DNA of 15,143 bases from Faecalicoccus sp. (lineage in GTDB: Bacteria > Bacillota_I > Bacilli_A > Erysipelotrichales > Erysipelotrichaceae): the NCBI GenBank assembly GCA_017941505.1, contig JAGAWH010000058.1, positions 1 through 15,143 of the forward strand, read 5' to 3'. The first letter of the stretch is position 1, and each line of letters starts with the position of its first letter. The notes under the pieces are model-generated. The model did no database searches, was not told the DNA's origin, and saw nothing but the letters and a program-made list of their open reading frames with translations. Positions 6,154 through 15,143 of the stretch are shown piece after piece. A program made the translations under genes and the position numbers.

Positions 6154-8112
6154 ATGCCGTTAAACAGTCCCTGCAAAGTTGGAAACGTTGAAATTAAAAA
6201 CAGACTGATCATGACCGCAATGGGTGTCGGTCTTGGCGAGCACGAAGGTAAGGCAACGGATGACTTTATTGCCTTCTACGCCAGACGTGCACAGGGCGGC
6301 TGCGGACTGATCATTACTGAAATAACCAGAGTCACAGAAGGTCACGGCATCGGTGAATACGACCAGCTCTCCCTTTCCAAAGATGAGAATATCGAATCGT
6401 TTTCAAAGTTGGCAGATGCCATTCATCAGTTTGATTCCAGAATCTTCGTTCAGCTTCAACATCCTGGTAGAGAAACCTACCTTGCCCTGACAGGAACAGA
6501 CGCGCTGGTCTCATCTTCTCCGATTCCTTCTGTCGCCTTCCCACAGCCCACAAGAGCTCTTACTATCGAAGAAATCAGGGAACTGATAAGCCAGTTTGGT
6601 GATGCGGCATTACGTGCTAAGAAGGCAGGTATCGACGGCGTGGAAATCCATGGCGCACATGGATATCTTGTGCAGCAGTTCCTCAGTGCCAATGACAATA
6701 AGAGAACAGATGCATATGGTGGTAATCGTGAAAACCGCAGAAGATTCTTAATGGAAATCATTGCAGATATTCAGAAAAAGTGCGGCCTCGACTATCCAAT
6801 CTCTGTACGTCTGTCCAGCAGTGAATTCTTGGATAGCGTAGGGATCAGATCCGGCATCACCATTGATGAGACGATCGAAACCGCAATAGCACTGGAAAAA
6901 GCAGGTGTCGCTCTGCTTAATATCTCCGCCGGAACATATTTCACCGGGGCAACCATCGTAGAACCAACCTCCTACGAACAGGGGTGGAAGATTCCCTTCG
7001 CTTCTGAAATTCGCAAGCATGTCTCTATTCCTGTCGCGGCAACCGGTGTCATCCGCGAGGCATCTTACGCTGAACAGCTCATTGACAATGATATTGTAGA
7101 CTTTGCGGCCTTAGGAAGACCGTGGTTATGCGATCCGGATTTTGGCAACAAGGCATTATCAGGACATGGCGAGAATATCCGCAAATGTATGAGCTGCGTG
7201 TACTGCTTTGATACAGCCGGAGAAACTTTAGTTACCGGCGGCGGTCATGCAAAGTGTGCAGTTAATCCTGAAATGGGTAACGAAACCATTTACACTGACC
7301 TTAAGAAAGACGGCGATCACAGAAAAGTAGTCGTAGTTGGTGCAGGTCCGGGTGGACTGGAAGCTGCCATCACTCTTGCAAAGAGAGACTTTGCTGTAAC
7401 ATTGTTTGAAAAGAATCCATATCTAGGCGGTCAGCTTTATCTGGCTTCCCTGCCTCCACACAAGCAGAAGATGGGATACTTCATTCAATATGCTGAAAAG
7501 CAATTGAAAGACCTTGGCGTGGATGTACGCCTTGGTACAGCCGCAGATGCCGAAAAAATCAAGGCACTCAATCCCTATGCGGTCATTCTCGCAACAGGTT
7601 CCGAACCAATTAAGCCAGGCAGAATCCCAGGTATCCACAATCCCAATGTCTACACACCTGTAGAAATCCTGCGTAAAGATGTCATTTTGGAAAACCAGAA
7701 AGTCGCAGTCATCGGTTCCGGTCTCACCGGTATGGAAACTGCAATCACTCTTCAGACTGCAGGAAACGAAGTGACCATCGTTGAAATGCAGGATGTCTGC
7801 GGTGCAGGCGGTGGACAGACTGTCATCATGGATGAAAGAGGCACATTAGCCCGACTCGGTGTCGTCACAATGCCTGGACACAGACTTGTAGAAATCAAGG
7901 ATCACTCCATTATCGTCGCTGATAATGCAGACTTCCAGATTGAAGTAGAATGCGATAGTGTTGTCGTATCCCTTGGTGTTCGGTCCGTCAACCCTCTGGA
8001 AGAGGAACTCAGCGGAATTGAAAACATTCATGTCATCGGTGAAGCAAAACAGGCTGGCAAAAGAATCGCAGATGCCACCCATGCCGCATTCCAGGTTGCA
8101 TATAATTTATAA
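6154..8112 (+). CDS. NADH:flavin oxidoreductase, Old Yellow Enzyme / 2,4-dienoyl-CoA reductase type
   Basis: This 652-residue protein has the three-part layout of FadH, enoate reductases and BaiCD/BaiH. Residues 1-330 are an FMN-binding TIM barrel with HGAHGYL (166-172) and RTDAYGGNRENR (184-195). A 4Fe-4S cluster is indicated by C345, C348, C351 and C368. Residues 390-652 form an FAD/NAD(P)H domain with GxGxxG at 396-401, a second nucleotide-binding motif at 521-526 and a closing HVIGEA. Electrons pass from NAD(P)H through FAD and Fe-S to FMN, which reduces an activated C=C bond. Substrate is not readable from sequence: dienoyl-CoA, cinnamate-like enoates, bile acid or steroid enones are all family substrates. 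The Cys spacing C-x2-C-x2-C-x16-C differs from the usual C-x2-C-x3-C-x11-C. AAAGGAG at 6138-6144 favours this ATG over an in-frame TTG at 6145. Confidence 0.9.
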   Translation: MPLNSPCKVGNVEIKNRLIMTAMGVGLGEHEGKATDDFIAFYARRAQGGCGLIITEITRVTEGHGIGEYDQLSLSKDENIESFSKLADAIHQFDSRIFVQLQHPGRETYLALTGTDALVSSSPIPSVAFPQPTRALTIEEIRELISQFGDAALRAKKAGIDGVEIHGAHGYLVQQFLSANDNKRTDAYGGNRENRRRFLMEIIADIQKKCGLDYPISVRLSSSEFLDSVGIRSGITIDETIETAIALEKAGVALLNISAGTYFTGATIVEPTSYEQGWKIPFASEIRKHVSIPVAATGVIREASYAEQLIDNDIVDFAALGRPWLCDPDFGNKALSGHGENIRKCMSCVYCFDTAGETLVTGGGHAKCAVNPEMGNETIYTDLKKDGDHRKVVVVGAGPGGLEAAITLAKRDFAVTLFEKNPYLGGQLYLASLPPHKQKMGYFIQYAEKQLKDLGVDVRLGTAADAEKIKALNPYAVILATGSEPIKPGRIPGIHNPNVYTPVEILRKDVILENQKVAVIGSGLTGMETAITLQTAGNEVTIVEMQDVCGAGGGQTVIMDERGTLARLGVVTMPGHRLVEIKDHSIIVADNADFQIEVECDSVVVSLGVRSVNPLEEELSGIENIHVIGEAKQAGKRIADATHAAFQVAYNL

Positions 8113-8161
8113 GGGCCATTCTCAATATACAGACAGCCGGAAAATACCCGACTGGCTTTTA

Positions 8162-8206
8162 TGCAAACGGTAAAGTTGACCCGAGAACGGGATCGTGTTG
8201 TTTGCA
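8162..8206 (+). other. Stem-loop in the 3' region of the reductase operon
   Basis: Outer arms TGCAAAC (8162-8168) and GTTTGCA (8200-8206) enclose an inner CCCG-AGAA-CGGG hairpin (8180-8191). No T-tract follows. It could be a 3' UTR stability element or just a structured spacer. Apart from this, 8113-8270 holds no gene that I can support. Confidence 0.4.
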
Positions 8207-8270
8207 TCTGTATTGTGTGCAGTATTCGCAGAACTGCTGTTTTCGGAATACAAAAAGGAATGATGGAAGC

Positions 8271-8302
8271 GCCGGCGGAGGCATAGTTCTCTGCCGGCTT
8301 TT
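8271..8302 (+). terminator. Terminator of the reductase operon
   Basis: 10-bp G+C-rich stem GCCGGCGGAG / CTCTGCCGGC (one G-T pair), 8-base loop, then TTTT. Confidence 0.88.
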
Positions 8303-8305
8303 GTA

Positions 8306-8320
8306 GTGTGCCGGGCATGG
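8306..8320 (+). mobile_element. Relic of a group IIC intron 5' end
   Basis: The 15 bases GTGTGCCGGGCATGG are identical to the first 15 bases of the group IIC intron at 15007. They stand three bases after the T-run of a terminator, the typical target of this intron class. Similarity fades after 8320 (some scattered matches to about 8333), and no intron body follows. Confidence 0.7.
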
Positions 8321-8343
8321 TAAATAGCCTGGAATTATAGAAC

Positions 8344-8370
8344 AAAAGCCCTTTACACAAGGGCTTTTTT
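8344..8370. terminator. Bidirectional terminator between the reductase operon and tRNA-Ser
   Basis: 10-bp stem AAAAGCCCTT / AAGGGCTTTT with loop TACAC. T-runs occur on both strands, so it can end the minus-strand tRNA-Ser transcript, 8 bases beyond its CCA, and plus-strand read-through. Confidence 0.88.
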
Positions 8371-8377
8371 AGGTATC

Positions 8378-8466
8378 TGGCGCAGACGGTGGGATTCGAA
8401 CCCACGTGCCCTTTCGGACAACTCGATTTCGAGTCGAGCTCGTTATGACCACTTCGATACGTCTGC
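8378..8466 (-). tRNA. tRNA-Ser(CGA)
   Basis: An 89-base type II tRNA on the minus strand: acceptor GCAGACG / CGTCTGC, discriminator G, encoded CCA at 8378-8380, anticodon stem CTCGA / TCGAG with loop CTCGAAA (anticodon CGA), a long variable arm as in Ser tRNAs, and T arm GTGGG / CCCAC with TTCGAAT. It reads UCG codons. All stems pair, unlike the tRNA relics near 4200. Confidence 0.95.
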
Positions 8467-8476
8467 GTACGCAATT

Positions 8477-8485
8477 ATTCTAACA
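8477..8485 (-). promoter_or_regulatory. Candidate extended -10 of tRNA-Ser
   Basis: TGTTAGAAT on the minus strand is a TGnTAGAAT extended -10, whose last base is 11 bases before the tRNA 5' end. No clear -35 was found. Confidence 0.45.
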
Positions 8486-8499
8486 TATTTTAACAAAAG

Positions 8500-8523
8500 A
8501 AAAAGCCCTGAAATATCAGAGCT
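8500..8523 (-). terminator. Terminator of the deoR-family gene
   Basis: On the minus strand, stem AGCTCTGA / TCAGGGCT (one G-T pair), 4-base loop, then a T-rich run. It lies 60 bases beyond the full-length deoR stop and just before the tRNA-Ser promoter. Confidence 0.75.
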
Positions 8524-8582
8524 CTGTAGAATCAGTCATAAAGATGTCTGTATGTGGAAAGGGACAAATACAGAAAAGCTTT

Positions 8583-9338
8583 TTAAACTTCAATAATATT
8601 TTTAATATCTTTTACCATTTCTCTCTGGGCATCGGTTAATTTATTTGTTACCAGCGTATCAAACTCCCTGAATTTGCAGAAGGTATAAGGAGCTCTGGTT
8701 TCAAATTTATATTTATCAGCGATTCAGATAATATTTTTGGAATGATTGATGACCTGACGCTTAATGCTTAATTCATCTACATTGATGGTCGTAAAGCCTT
8801 CCGCATCTACTAATCCATCGGTTCCCATAATAGCTGTATCAATCTGTAAAGAATCTATAACCTGTGCCGCAAAATGGCCATATGTTCTTAATCCAACATT
8901 AAAGACCATACCACCGGTAAATAAAATATCAAAATTCAATGGTGCGCACTGTTGGGCTAATGGCAGTGAGTTAGTAACGATAATAATGTCTTTTTTCATT
9001 TGCAAAGCAGGTAAACCATATAAAGTTGTACTGCCGGAATCGATGAAAACGACATCGCCGTCTTTGATTTCCTGAAAAGCACGGATCGCAGCCCGTTTCT
9101 TTTCTTCAGAATGTTCTTGAGAACGCATAAATACCGGAATTTCTGAAAATGAATTCACAATTCTTGCATATCCGTGTTCACGGATGATCATAGATTGCTG
9201 TTCCATTTCATTTAAGTCGTTTCGCAATGTTTCCGGTGTAACATCCAGCCTTTTCGCAAGCTCGGAAATTCTGACCTTGCTTTCGCTAAGCAGAATTTCC
9301 CTTATACGCACTTGGCGTGCATCCTTTTTCTTTGACAT
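8583..9338 (-). pseudogene. DeoR-family regulator interrupted by an in-frame TGA
   Basis: The ATG at 9338 is preceded by AAGGGGG. The N-terminal DeoR helix-turn-helix (residues about 8-60: ISELAKRLDVTPETLRNDL) is followed by the DeoRC effector domain with DSGST (100-104), TNSLPLAQ, LFTGGM and MGTDGLVDAEGF. A TGA at 8724-8726 stops the frame after residue 204. Reading through it continues in the same frame as IADKYKFE, then LVTNKLTDAQ, to a TAA at 8583, giving 251 codons in total, the normal family length. So one nonsense codon removes the last 46 residues, including the ADxSK-like segment of the sugar-phosphate site. DeoR proteins usually repress sugar-use operons; no sugar operon adjoins here, so the target is unknown. 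Confidence 0.85.
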
Positions 9339-9448
9339 AATTCCCCCTTAAAATTTTGAACAAAAAAATAGATGTCTGGGTTACCGCATACCATAATCGG
9401 TTGTAGAAGAGCGATAAATTTTCCTTGAAATTAATTCACAATATCCAA

Positions 9449-10210
9449 TTACTTTAAAATACCAAATGTAAAATGTTCCCCTGTTTTTTTATCGTTGCGA
9501 TAGCTGAAACAGATGTCTGTTTCGGTTTTGGTATCCAGCTGTGAAGGAAAAATATTTTCCTCCAAAATGCCTAGATTTTTCAGCATTTGGATATTGAGCC
9601 CCTGATTGTCAATGAACGCTTTATCGTGAGGCATGGTTTTGATGAACGGAGTGGTATCAAAATCCAGTTTCCGTATCAATTCAACAACTTCCATTCCTAC
9701 TTCCAGTGATTTGTATTGAATACTGGGTGAAAACCACGCTTTGGTGGTATTTGGATGCAGCAGGTTATCCTGCATCAGTTTTTTTACTGTTTTTTGTGTA
9801 ATTGCCTGGGAAGTCCCTTTCCATCCCGAGTGAATTACACATAGGCAGGGTGTGCTCTCATCAACAAGAAGTATACCTACGCAATCAGCAGTAAAAACAC
9901 CAATCAACAATCCCTTTTCTGTGGTGTAAAGAGCATCGGTATTCATGATACTCGTATTGGCATCATACGCTCCTTTTCCTATATCCTTAGAAGTTACCCG
10001 ATAAACATTAGCTGTATGTTTCTGCCACGGAAGAACCCAATGATCTAACGGAACTTGAATTTCATCGGAAAGTCTTTTCCGATTGATCATCACATCTGCC
10101 GGACTGATACATACATGTAAAGCCGTGTTGTTTGATTCCGGATAGTCCTTGTTTTTTAAGGTTACGGCACCAAAGGCTGCATCGCTGTTAATCAGTTCAA
10201 TGCGGTCCAT
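9449..10210 (-). CDS. pgeF: YlmD/PgeF (LACC1-like) family protein
   Basis: The 253-residue protein fits the YfiH/YlmD/LACC1 family, called multicopper polyphenol oxidase or purine nucleoside phosphorylase in databases, and peptidoglycan editing factor PgeF in E. coli. Visible metal and active-site motifs are PWQKHTANV (H65), FTADCVGILL (C110) and VIHSGWKGT (H127), plus the C-terminal CFSYRNDKKTGEHF. Known activity for family members is zinc-dependent cleavage of purine nucleosides with phosphate; the E. coli protein instead affects peptide composition of muropeptides. Which applies here cannot be told. An AAAGGAAAG ribosome binding site precedes the ATG. The gene is 110 bases upstream of deoR on the same strand, with no clear terminator between them, so cotranscription is possible. 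It is divergent from hrcA. Confidence 0.88.
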   Translation of the reverse strand: MDRIELINSDAAFGAVTLKNKDYPESNNTALHVCISPADVMINRKRLSDEIQVPLDHWVLPWQKHTANVYRVTSKDIGKGAYDANTSIMNTDALYTTEKGLLIGVFTADCVGILLVDESTPCLCVIHSGWKGTSQAITQKTVKKLMQDNLLHPNTTKAWFSPSIQYKSLEVGMEVVELIRKLDFDTTPFIKTMPHDKAFIDNQGLNIQMLKNLGILEENIFPSQLDTKTETDICFSYRNDKKTGEHFTFGILK

Positions 10211-10234
10211 ATTCTCTTTCCTTTTTCACCTTAA

Positions 10235-10240
10235 ATTGTA
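10235..10240 (-). promoter_or_regulatory. Candidate -10 of pgeF
   Basis: TACAAT on the minus strand, about 24 bases before the pgeF start. The hexamer 17 bp upstream (TTTAAT) is a weak -35, so confidence is limited. Confidence 0.35.
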
Positions 10241-10283
10241 GTTTATTTTTGCTTCAGATTAAAGAAAAAAGAAAAGAAAATTA

Positions 10284-10310
10284 TTAGCACTTTATAGTTG
10301 ACGGTGCTAA
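10284..10310. promoter_or_regulatory. CIRCE element 1 (HrcA operator)
   Basis: TTAGCACTT, 9 bases, CGGTGCTAA: 15 of 18 matches to the consensus TTAGCACTC-N9-GAGTGCTAA. It overlaps the -35 box of the heat-shock operon. Confidence 0.92.
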
Positions 10311-10325
10311 AAATTGTGGTATACT
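10298..10325 (+). promoter_or_regulatory. SigA-type promoter of the hrcA operon
   Basis: TTGACG (10298-10303) and TATACT (10320-10325) with a 16-bp spacer. The -35 lies inside CIRCE 1 and CIRCE 2 begins 1 base after the -10, so HrcA bound to either would block transcription. Confidence 0.88.
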
Positions 10326-10326
10326 G

Positions 10327-10353
10327 TTAGCAGACATGGAGCAAGAGTGCTAG
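10327..10353. promoter_or_regulatory. CIRCE element 2 (HrcA operator)
   Basis: TTAGCAGAC, 9 bases, GAGTGCTAG: 15 of 18 matches. It covers the expected transcription start and the 5' end of the leader, so its dyad would also form a hairpin just before the AAGGAGGT of hrcA. Confidence 0.9.
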
Positions 10354-10367
10354 AAAGGAGGTCTCCC

Positions 10368-11388
10368 ATGGAACTGACACAACGGCAGAGAATTATTTTC
10401 AAAACGATTGTTGAAGAGTTCACGCGATGTGCAGAACCAGTCGGATCGAAGACTCTGATGCAGATTCTTGATTTTCCGGTTTCTTCGGCTACCATTCGAA
10501 ATGAAATGGCAGTTTTAGAGAAAGCGGGATTGATTGAAAAGACGCATACTTCCAGCGGTCGTGTACCCAGTCAAAAAGGTTATCGCTATTACGTTGAACA
10601 TTTAATGGTTACGAATTTGGATGAGAATACAAAAAATTCTTTACAGCAGATATTTTCCCAGCGGCATTATTCATTGGATGAGGTTGTTGAGAAAAGCTGC
10701 AGTATCTTATCACAGATGACCAATCTAACCAGTATTGTTTTAGGACCTGACAGTCGAAAACAGAAACTTCAGCATATTCAGTTGATTCCGATCAACAGTA
10801 CCAGTGCTGTAGCAATCTTTGTGACCGACCAGGGTCATACCGAAAACAAAGTTTTCCGATTCCGGCAGAATGTATCGGTAGAAGATATTAAAAACTGTAC
10901 GGATCTGCTCAATGACCATCTAACCGGAACGCCGATTAATGAAGTGGTTGACCGCTTGCGGGAATTAGAACCGCTTATGGCTGCTAAGTTAGTTCGTCAT
11001 GAGATATTGTTTGAGGCCTTTGTGACAGCGTTTATGCGATTTGCGACTGAGAAGGTTGCGGTATCGGGTCGCGGTAATATGCTGGCGTATCCGGAATTTT
11101 CAGATGTGAACCGTCTGAAAGAATTGATGAACATACTGGAAAGCGGACCGCTATTCCAGCAATGGACCAATCAGGCAGGAAATATTTCGGTACATATATC
11201 CTCCCGAAATGAGCTGCTCCAGATTGGAGACTGTTCTGTCATCACGACCAAATTCCATTACAACAATGATGAGGAAGGACAATTAATGATCGTCGGACCG
11301 AATCGAATGCAGTACTCAAAAGTTGTTGCATTAATGGATTATATGTCTAACGTGATTGAGGAAGTCTTTTCCGTAGAAGGAGGTGGCG

Positions 11389-11414
<26 letters not shown>
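10368..11414 (+). CDS. hrcA: Heat-inducible transcription repressor HrcA
   Basis: The 348-residue length is typical. The N-terminal winged helix (ELTQRQRIIFKTIVEEF, then VGSKTL, then SSATIRNEMAVLEKAGLIEK, then HTSSGRVPS) is diagnostic. Motifs ADLTSIV-like QMTNLTSIVLGP and the C-terminal dimer region follow. HrcA binds CIRCE and represses class I heat-shock genes; its folding depends on GroEL in known systems, so titration of chaperone by misfolded protein relieves repression. The ATG at 10368 is chosen for AAGGAGGT 5 bases upstream; an upstream TTG at 10314 would start inside the promoter. It is the first gene of hrcA-grpE-dnaK-dnaJ, and two CIRCE sites imply autoregulation. Confidence 0.96.
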
Positions 11415-13798
<2,384 letters not shown>

Positions 13799-13804
13799 TC
13801 AATA

Positions 13805-13832
13805 AAGAAGTTCCGGTTCGCCGGGACTTCTT
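13805..13832 (+). terminator. UUCG-capped hairpin between dnaK and dnaJ
   Basis: A 12-bp stem (AAGAAGTTCCGG / CCGGGACTTCTT, one G-T pair) is capped by TTCG, a very stable RNA tetraloop. Only two Ts at the end of the stem and no T-run follow, so it is probably a partial terminator, an mRNA processing or stability element that sets the DnaK to DnaJ ratio. It ends 10 bases before the dnaJ Shine-Dalgarno. Confidence 0.6.
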
Positions 13833-13855
13833 CCTATGGTATGGAGGGGATGCTC

Positions 13856-14968
13856 ATGGCTGAAAAGCGAGACTATTATGAAGTGCTTGGTGTAAACAAA
13901 ACAGCAACGCAAGATGAAATAAAAAAGGCGTACCGTAAATTAGCGCGCCAATACCATCCGGATGTAAACAAAGCACCGGATGCAGAAGAAAAATTTAAAG
14001 AAATCAATGAAGCCTACGAAGTGTTGAGCGATGAGCAGAAAAGAGCCAGCTACGACCAGTTTGGCTTTGCCGGTATGGATGGTGCTTATGGTTCTCAAGG
14101 ATTTGCCAGCGGCGGATTTACGGACTTCAGTGATTTAGGAGATATATTTGGGTCTTTCTTTGGCGGTGGATTTGGCGGCTCTACAAGAAGAAACTCCAAT
14201 GCACCGCGTCAGGGACAGGATCGTTACCGTCAGATGCGGATCAATTTCATGGATTCGATTTTCGGTAAAACAGAAACGATCACAATGGATGTGGAAGAAC
14301 AGTGTAAGCACTGTAATGGATCCGGTGCGGAAACACCGCAGGATGTTGAAACCTGTTCAACATGTAACGGAAGCGGTTATGTTATGAGTCAGCAGCGTAC
14401 GCCATTCGGTGTGATTCAGCAGCAGACCGTATGTCCGGACTGCCGCGGAACCGGTAAAAAGATTATTCGTTTCTGCACGCACTGTCATGGTAAAGGCTAT
14501 GATAGAAAGCGTATCAAGTTAGATATCAAGATTCCGGCAGGTATTCAGACCGGCCAGCAGATTCGTATTGCCGGCAAGGGTGAAAGAGGCACTAATGGAG
14601 GACCAAACGGAGATTTATATATCGAAGTATTGGTAAATCCACATCCTACTTTCCAGCGTGATAATAATGATATCCGTATTACTGTTCCAATCAGTGCATT
14701 AGATGCAACAATTGGATGTTCAATCGATGTACCGACTGTTTACGGCGATGTAGAATTAAAGATTCCGGAAGGCACTCAGCCAAACACAAAATTCCGTTTA
14801 AAAGGAAAAGGTGTTAAGACAAGAAATGGCCAGCAGGGTGATGAATATGTAGAAGTTACTGTAGAAATTCCTAAGAAACTTTCTAAAAAAGAAAAGGAAT
14901 TATATCAGCAGTTAAAAGCTTCTCAAAAGGAATCCCCGTTTGATAAATTTAAAAAGGCTTTTAAATAG
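13856..14968 (+). CDS. dnaJ: Chaperone protein DnaJ (Hsp40)
   Basis: The 370-residue protein has all type I DnaJ parts. The J domain (1-70) carries HPD at 34-36, which stimulates DnaK ATPase. A Gly/Phe-rich stretch runs from about 70 to 110. Four CxxCxGxG zinc motifs begin at C150, C167, C193 and C207. The C-terminal client-binding domains follow, with the family block [18 protein letters not shown]. It delivers unfolded proteins to DnaK. The ATG at 13856 is selected because GGAGGGG lies 6 bases upstream; the frame opens earlier at 13841 and 13850, but those ATGs overlap or abut the ribosome binding site. It is the last gene of the hrcA operon. Confidence 0.97.
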   Translation: MAEKRDYYEVLGVNKTATQDEIKKAYRKLARQYHPDVNKAPDAEEKFKEINEAYEVLSDEQKRASYDQFGFAGMDGAYGSQGFASGGFTDFSDLGDIFGSFFGGGFGGSTRRNSNAPRQGQDRYRQMRINFMDSIFGKTETITMDVEEQCKHCNGSGAETPQDVETCSTCNGSGYVMSQQRTPFGVIQQQTVCPDCRGTGKKIIRFCTHCHGKGYDRKRIKLDIKIPAGIQTGQQIRIAGKGERGTNGGPNGDLYIEVLVNPHPTFQRDNNDIRITVPISALDATIGCSIDVPTVYGDVELKIPEGTQPNTKFRLKGKGVKTRNGQQGDEYVEVTVEIPKKLSKKEKELYQQLKASQKESPFDKFKKAFK

Positions 14969-14973
14969 ATAAA

Positions 14974-15006
14974 AAAGATTGCCGTGTAAATGGCAATCTT
15001 TATTTT
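14974..15006 (+). terminator. Terminator of the hrcA-dnaJ operon
   Basis: 10-bp stem (AAAGATTGCC / GGCAATCTTT), 8-base loop and tail ATTTT. It begins 5 bases after the dnaJ stop. Confidence 0.92.
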
Positions 15007-15143
15007 GTGTGCCGGGCATGGCGCATATCTCGGAGGTTGAAACGTACCTCCAGTCGAGGGTGGTAACCCCTAAGGCTTAGTCAAGTTCAAGGGTGTCCAT
15101 CGTGAGGTGGAATCTGAAGGAAGAAGGAGACAAACTGTCGGTC
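15007..15143 (+). mobile_element. Group IIC intron, 5' end (continues beyond the window)
   Basis: The sequence starts with GTGTG, the group II 5' splice-site consensus, and continues GTGTGCCGGGCATGG. It later reads CAAGGGTGTCC, then GGTGGAATCTGAAGGAAG and CAAACTGTCGGTC. These blocks match, from memory, domain I of the Oceanobacillus iheyensis group IIC intron. It sits directly behind the T-run of the dnaJ terminator, the usual class C insertion site. Group IIC introns normally encode a reverse transcriptase/maturase in domain IV, which would lie downstream. No coding sequence is visible in these 137 bases. Confidence 0.88.

Noticed and set aside
6154..8112. Specific identity as a bilirubin, steroid or bile-acid reductase
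   Set aside because: The motifs seen are shared by the whole OYE/Fe-S family; no substrate-specific residue could be confirmed without an alignment.
9339..9448. Clear promoter or terminator between pgeF and the deoR-family gene
   Set aside because: No convincing -35/-10 pair or hairpin with T-run was found on the minus strand, so none is annotated.

Overview
The window looks like chromosomal DNA of a low-to-moderate G+C Bacillota. Evidence: an hrcA-grpE-dnaK-dnaJ heat-shock operon with CIRCE operators, strong AAGGAGG ribosome binding sites, a phospho-beta-glucosidase, an InlB-type B-repeat surface protein and a group IIC intron. A gut or oral lineage such as Erysipelotrichia is plausible, but that is inference. 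Eleven genes with an intact reading frame (counting the partial first gene and the truncated rhuM) end in TAA or TAG; the only in-frame TGA interrupts a DeoR-family gene.

Layout. 1-1427: 3' end of a repeat-rich surface protein, with near-identical 228-bp tandem repeats, a C-terminal membrane helix and a terminator. 1529-3010: 6-phospho-beta-glucosidase (GH1) and a terminator. 2942-3928: a partial tandem duplication that copied the bglA 3' end, its terminator and part of a RhuM-family gene. It left a mosaic RhuM pseudogene, a 23-codon bglA relic and a second, C-terminally truncated RhuM gene. Each of the three RhuM segments carries a long palindrome at the same place in its coding sequence. 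4156-4591: tRNA debris: an Arg(UCU) tRNA with a broken acceptor stem, an Asn(GUU)-like tRNA with several mispairs, a 5' half of a third tRNA, and two terminator-like hairpins.

4615-8302: a compact catabolic or reductive module. A TetR-type regulator diverges from a two-gene operon: an acetoacetate decarboxylase-like protein and an Old Yellow Enzyme-type flavin/Fe-S reductase that starts one base after the upstream stop codon. Sampled lines here are richer in G+C than the flanks, so the module may have been acquired. It ends in a strong terminator, directly followed by a 15-base relic of a group IIC intron 5' end. A tRNA-Ser(CGA) on the minus strand comes next.

8583-10210 (minus strand): a DeoR-family regulator with an in-frame TGA at codon 205, and a YlmD/PgeF-family gene. 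10284-14968 (plus strand): hrcA, grpE, dnaK and dnaJ behind a promoter flanked by two CIRCE elements. HrcA represses the operon through CIRCE; GrpE and DnaJ are the cochaperones of DnaK. The operon ends in a terminator, and a group IIC intron starts immediately after it and runs off the window.
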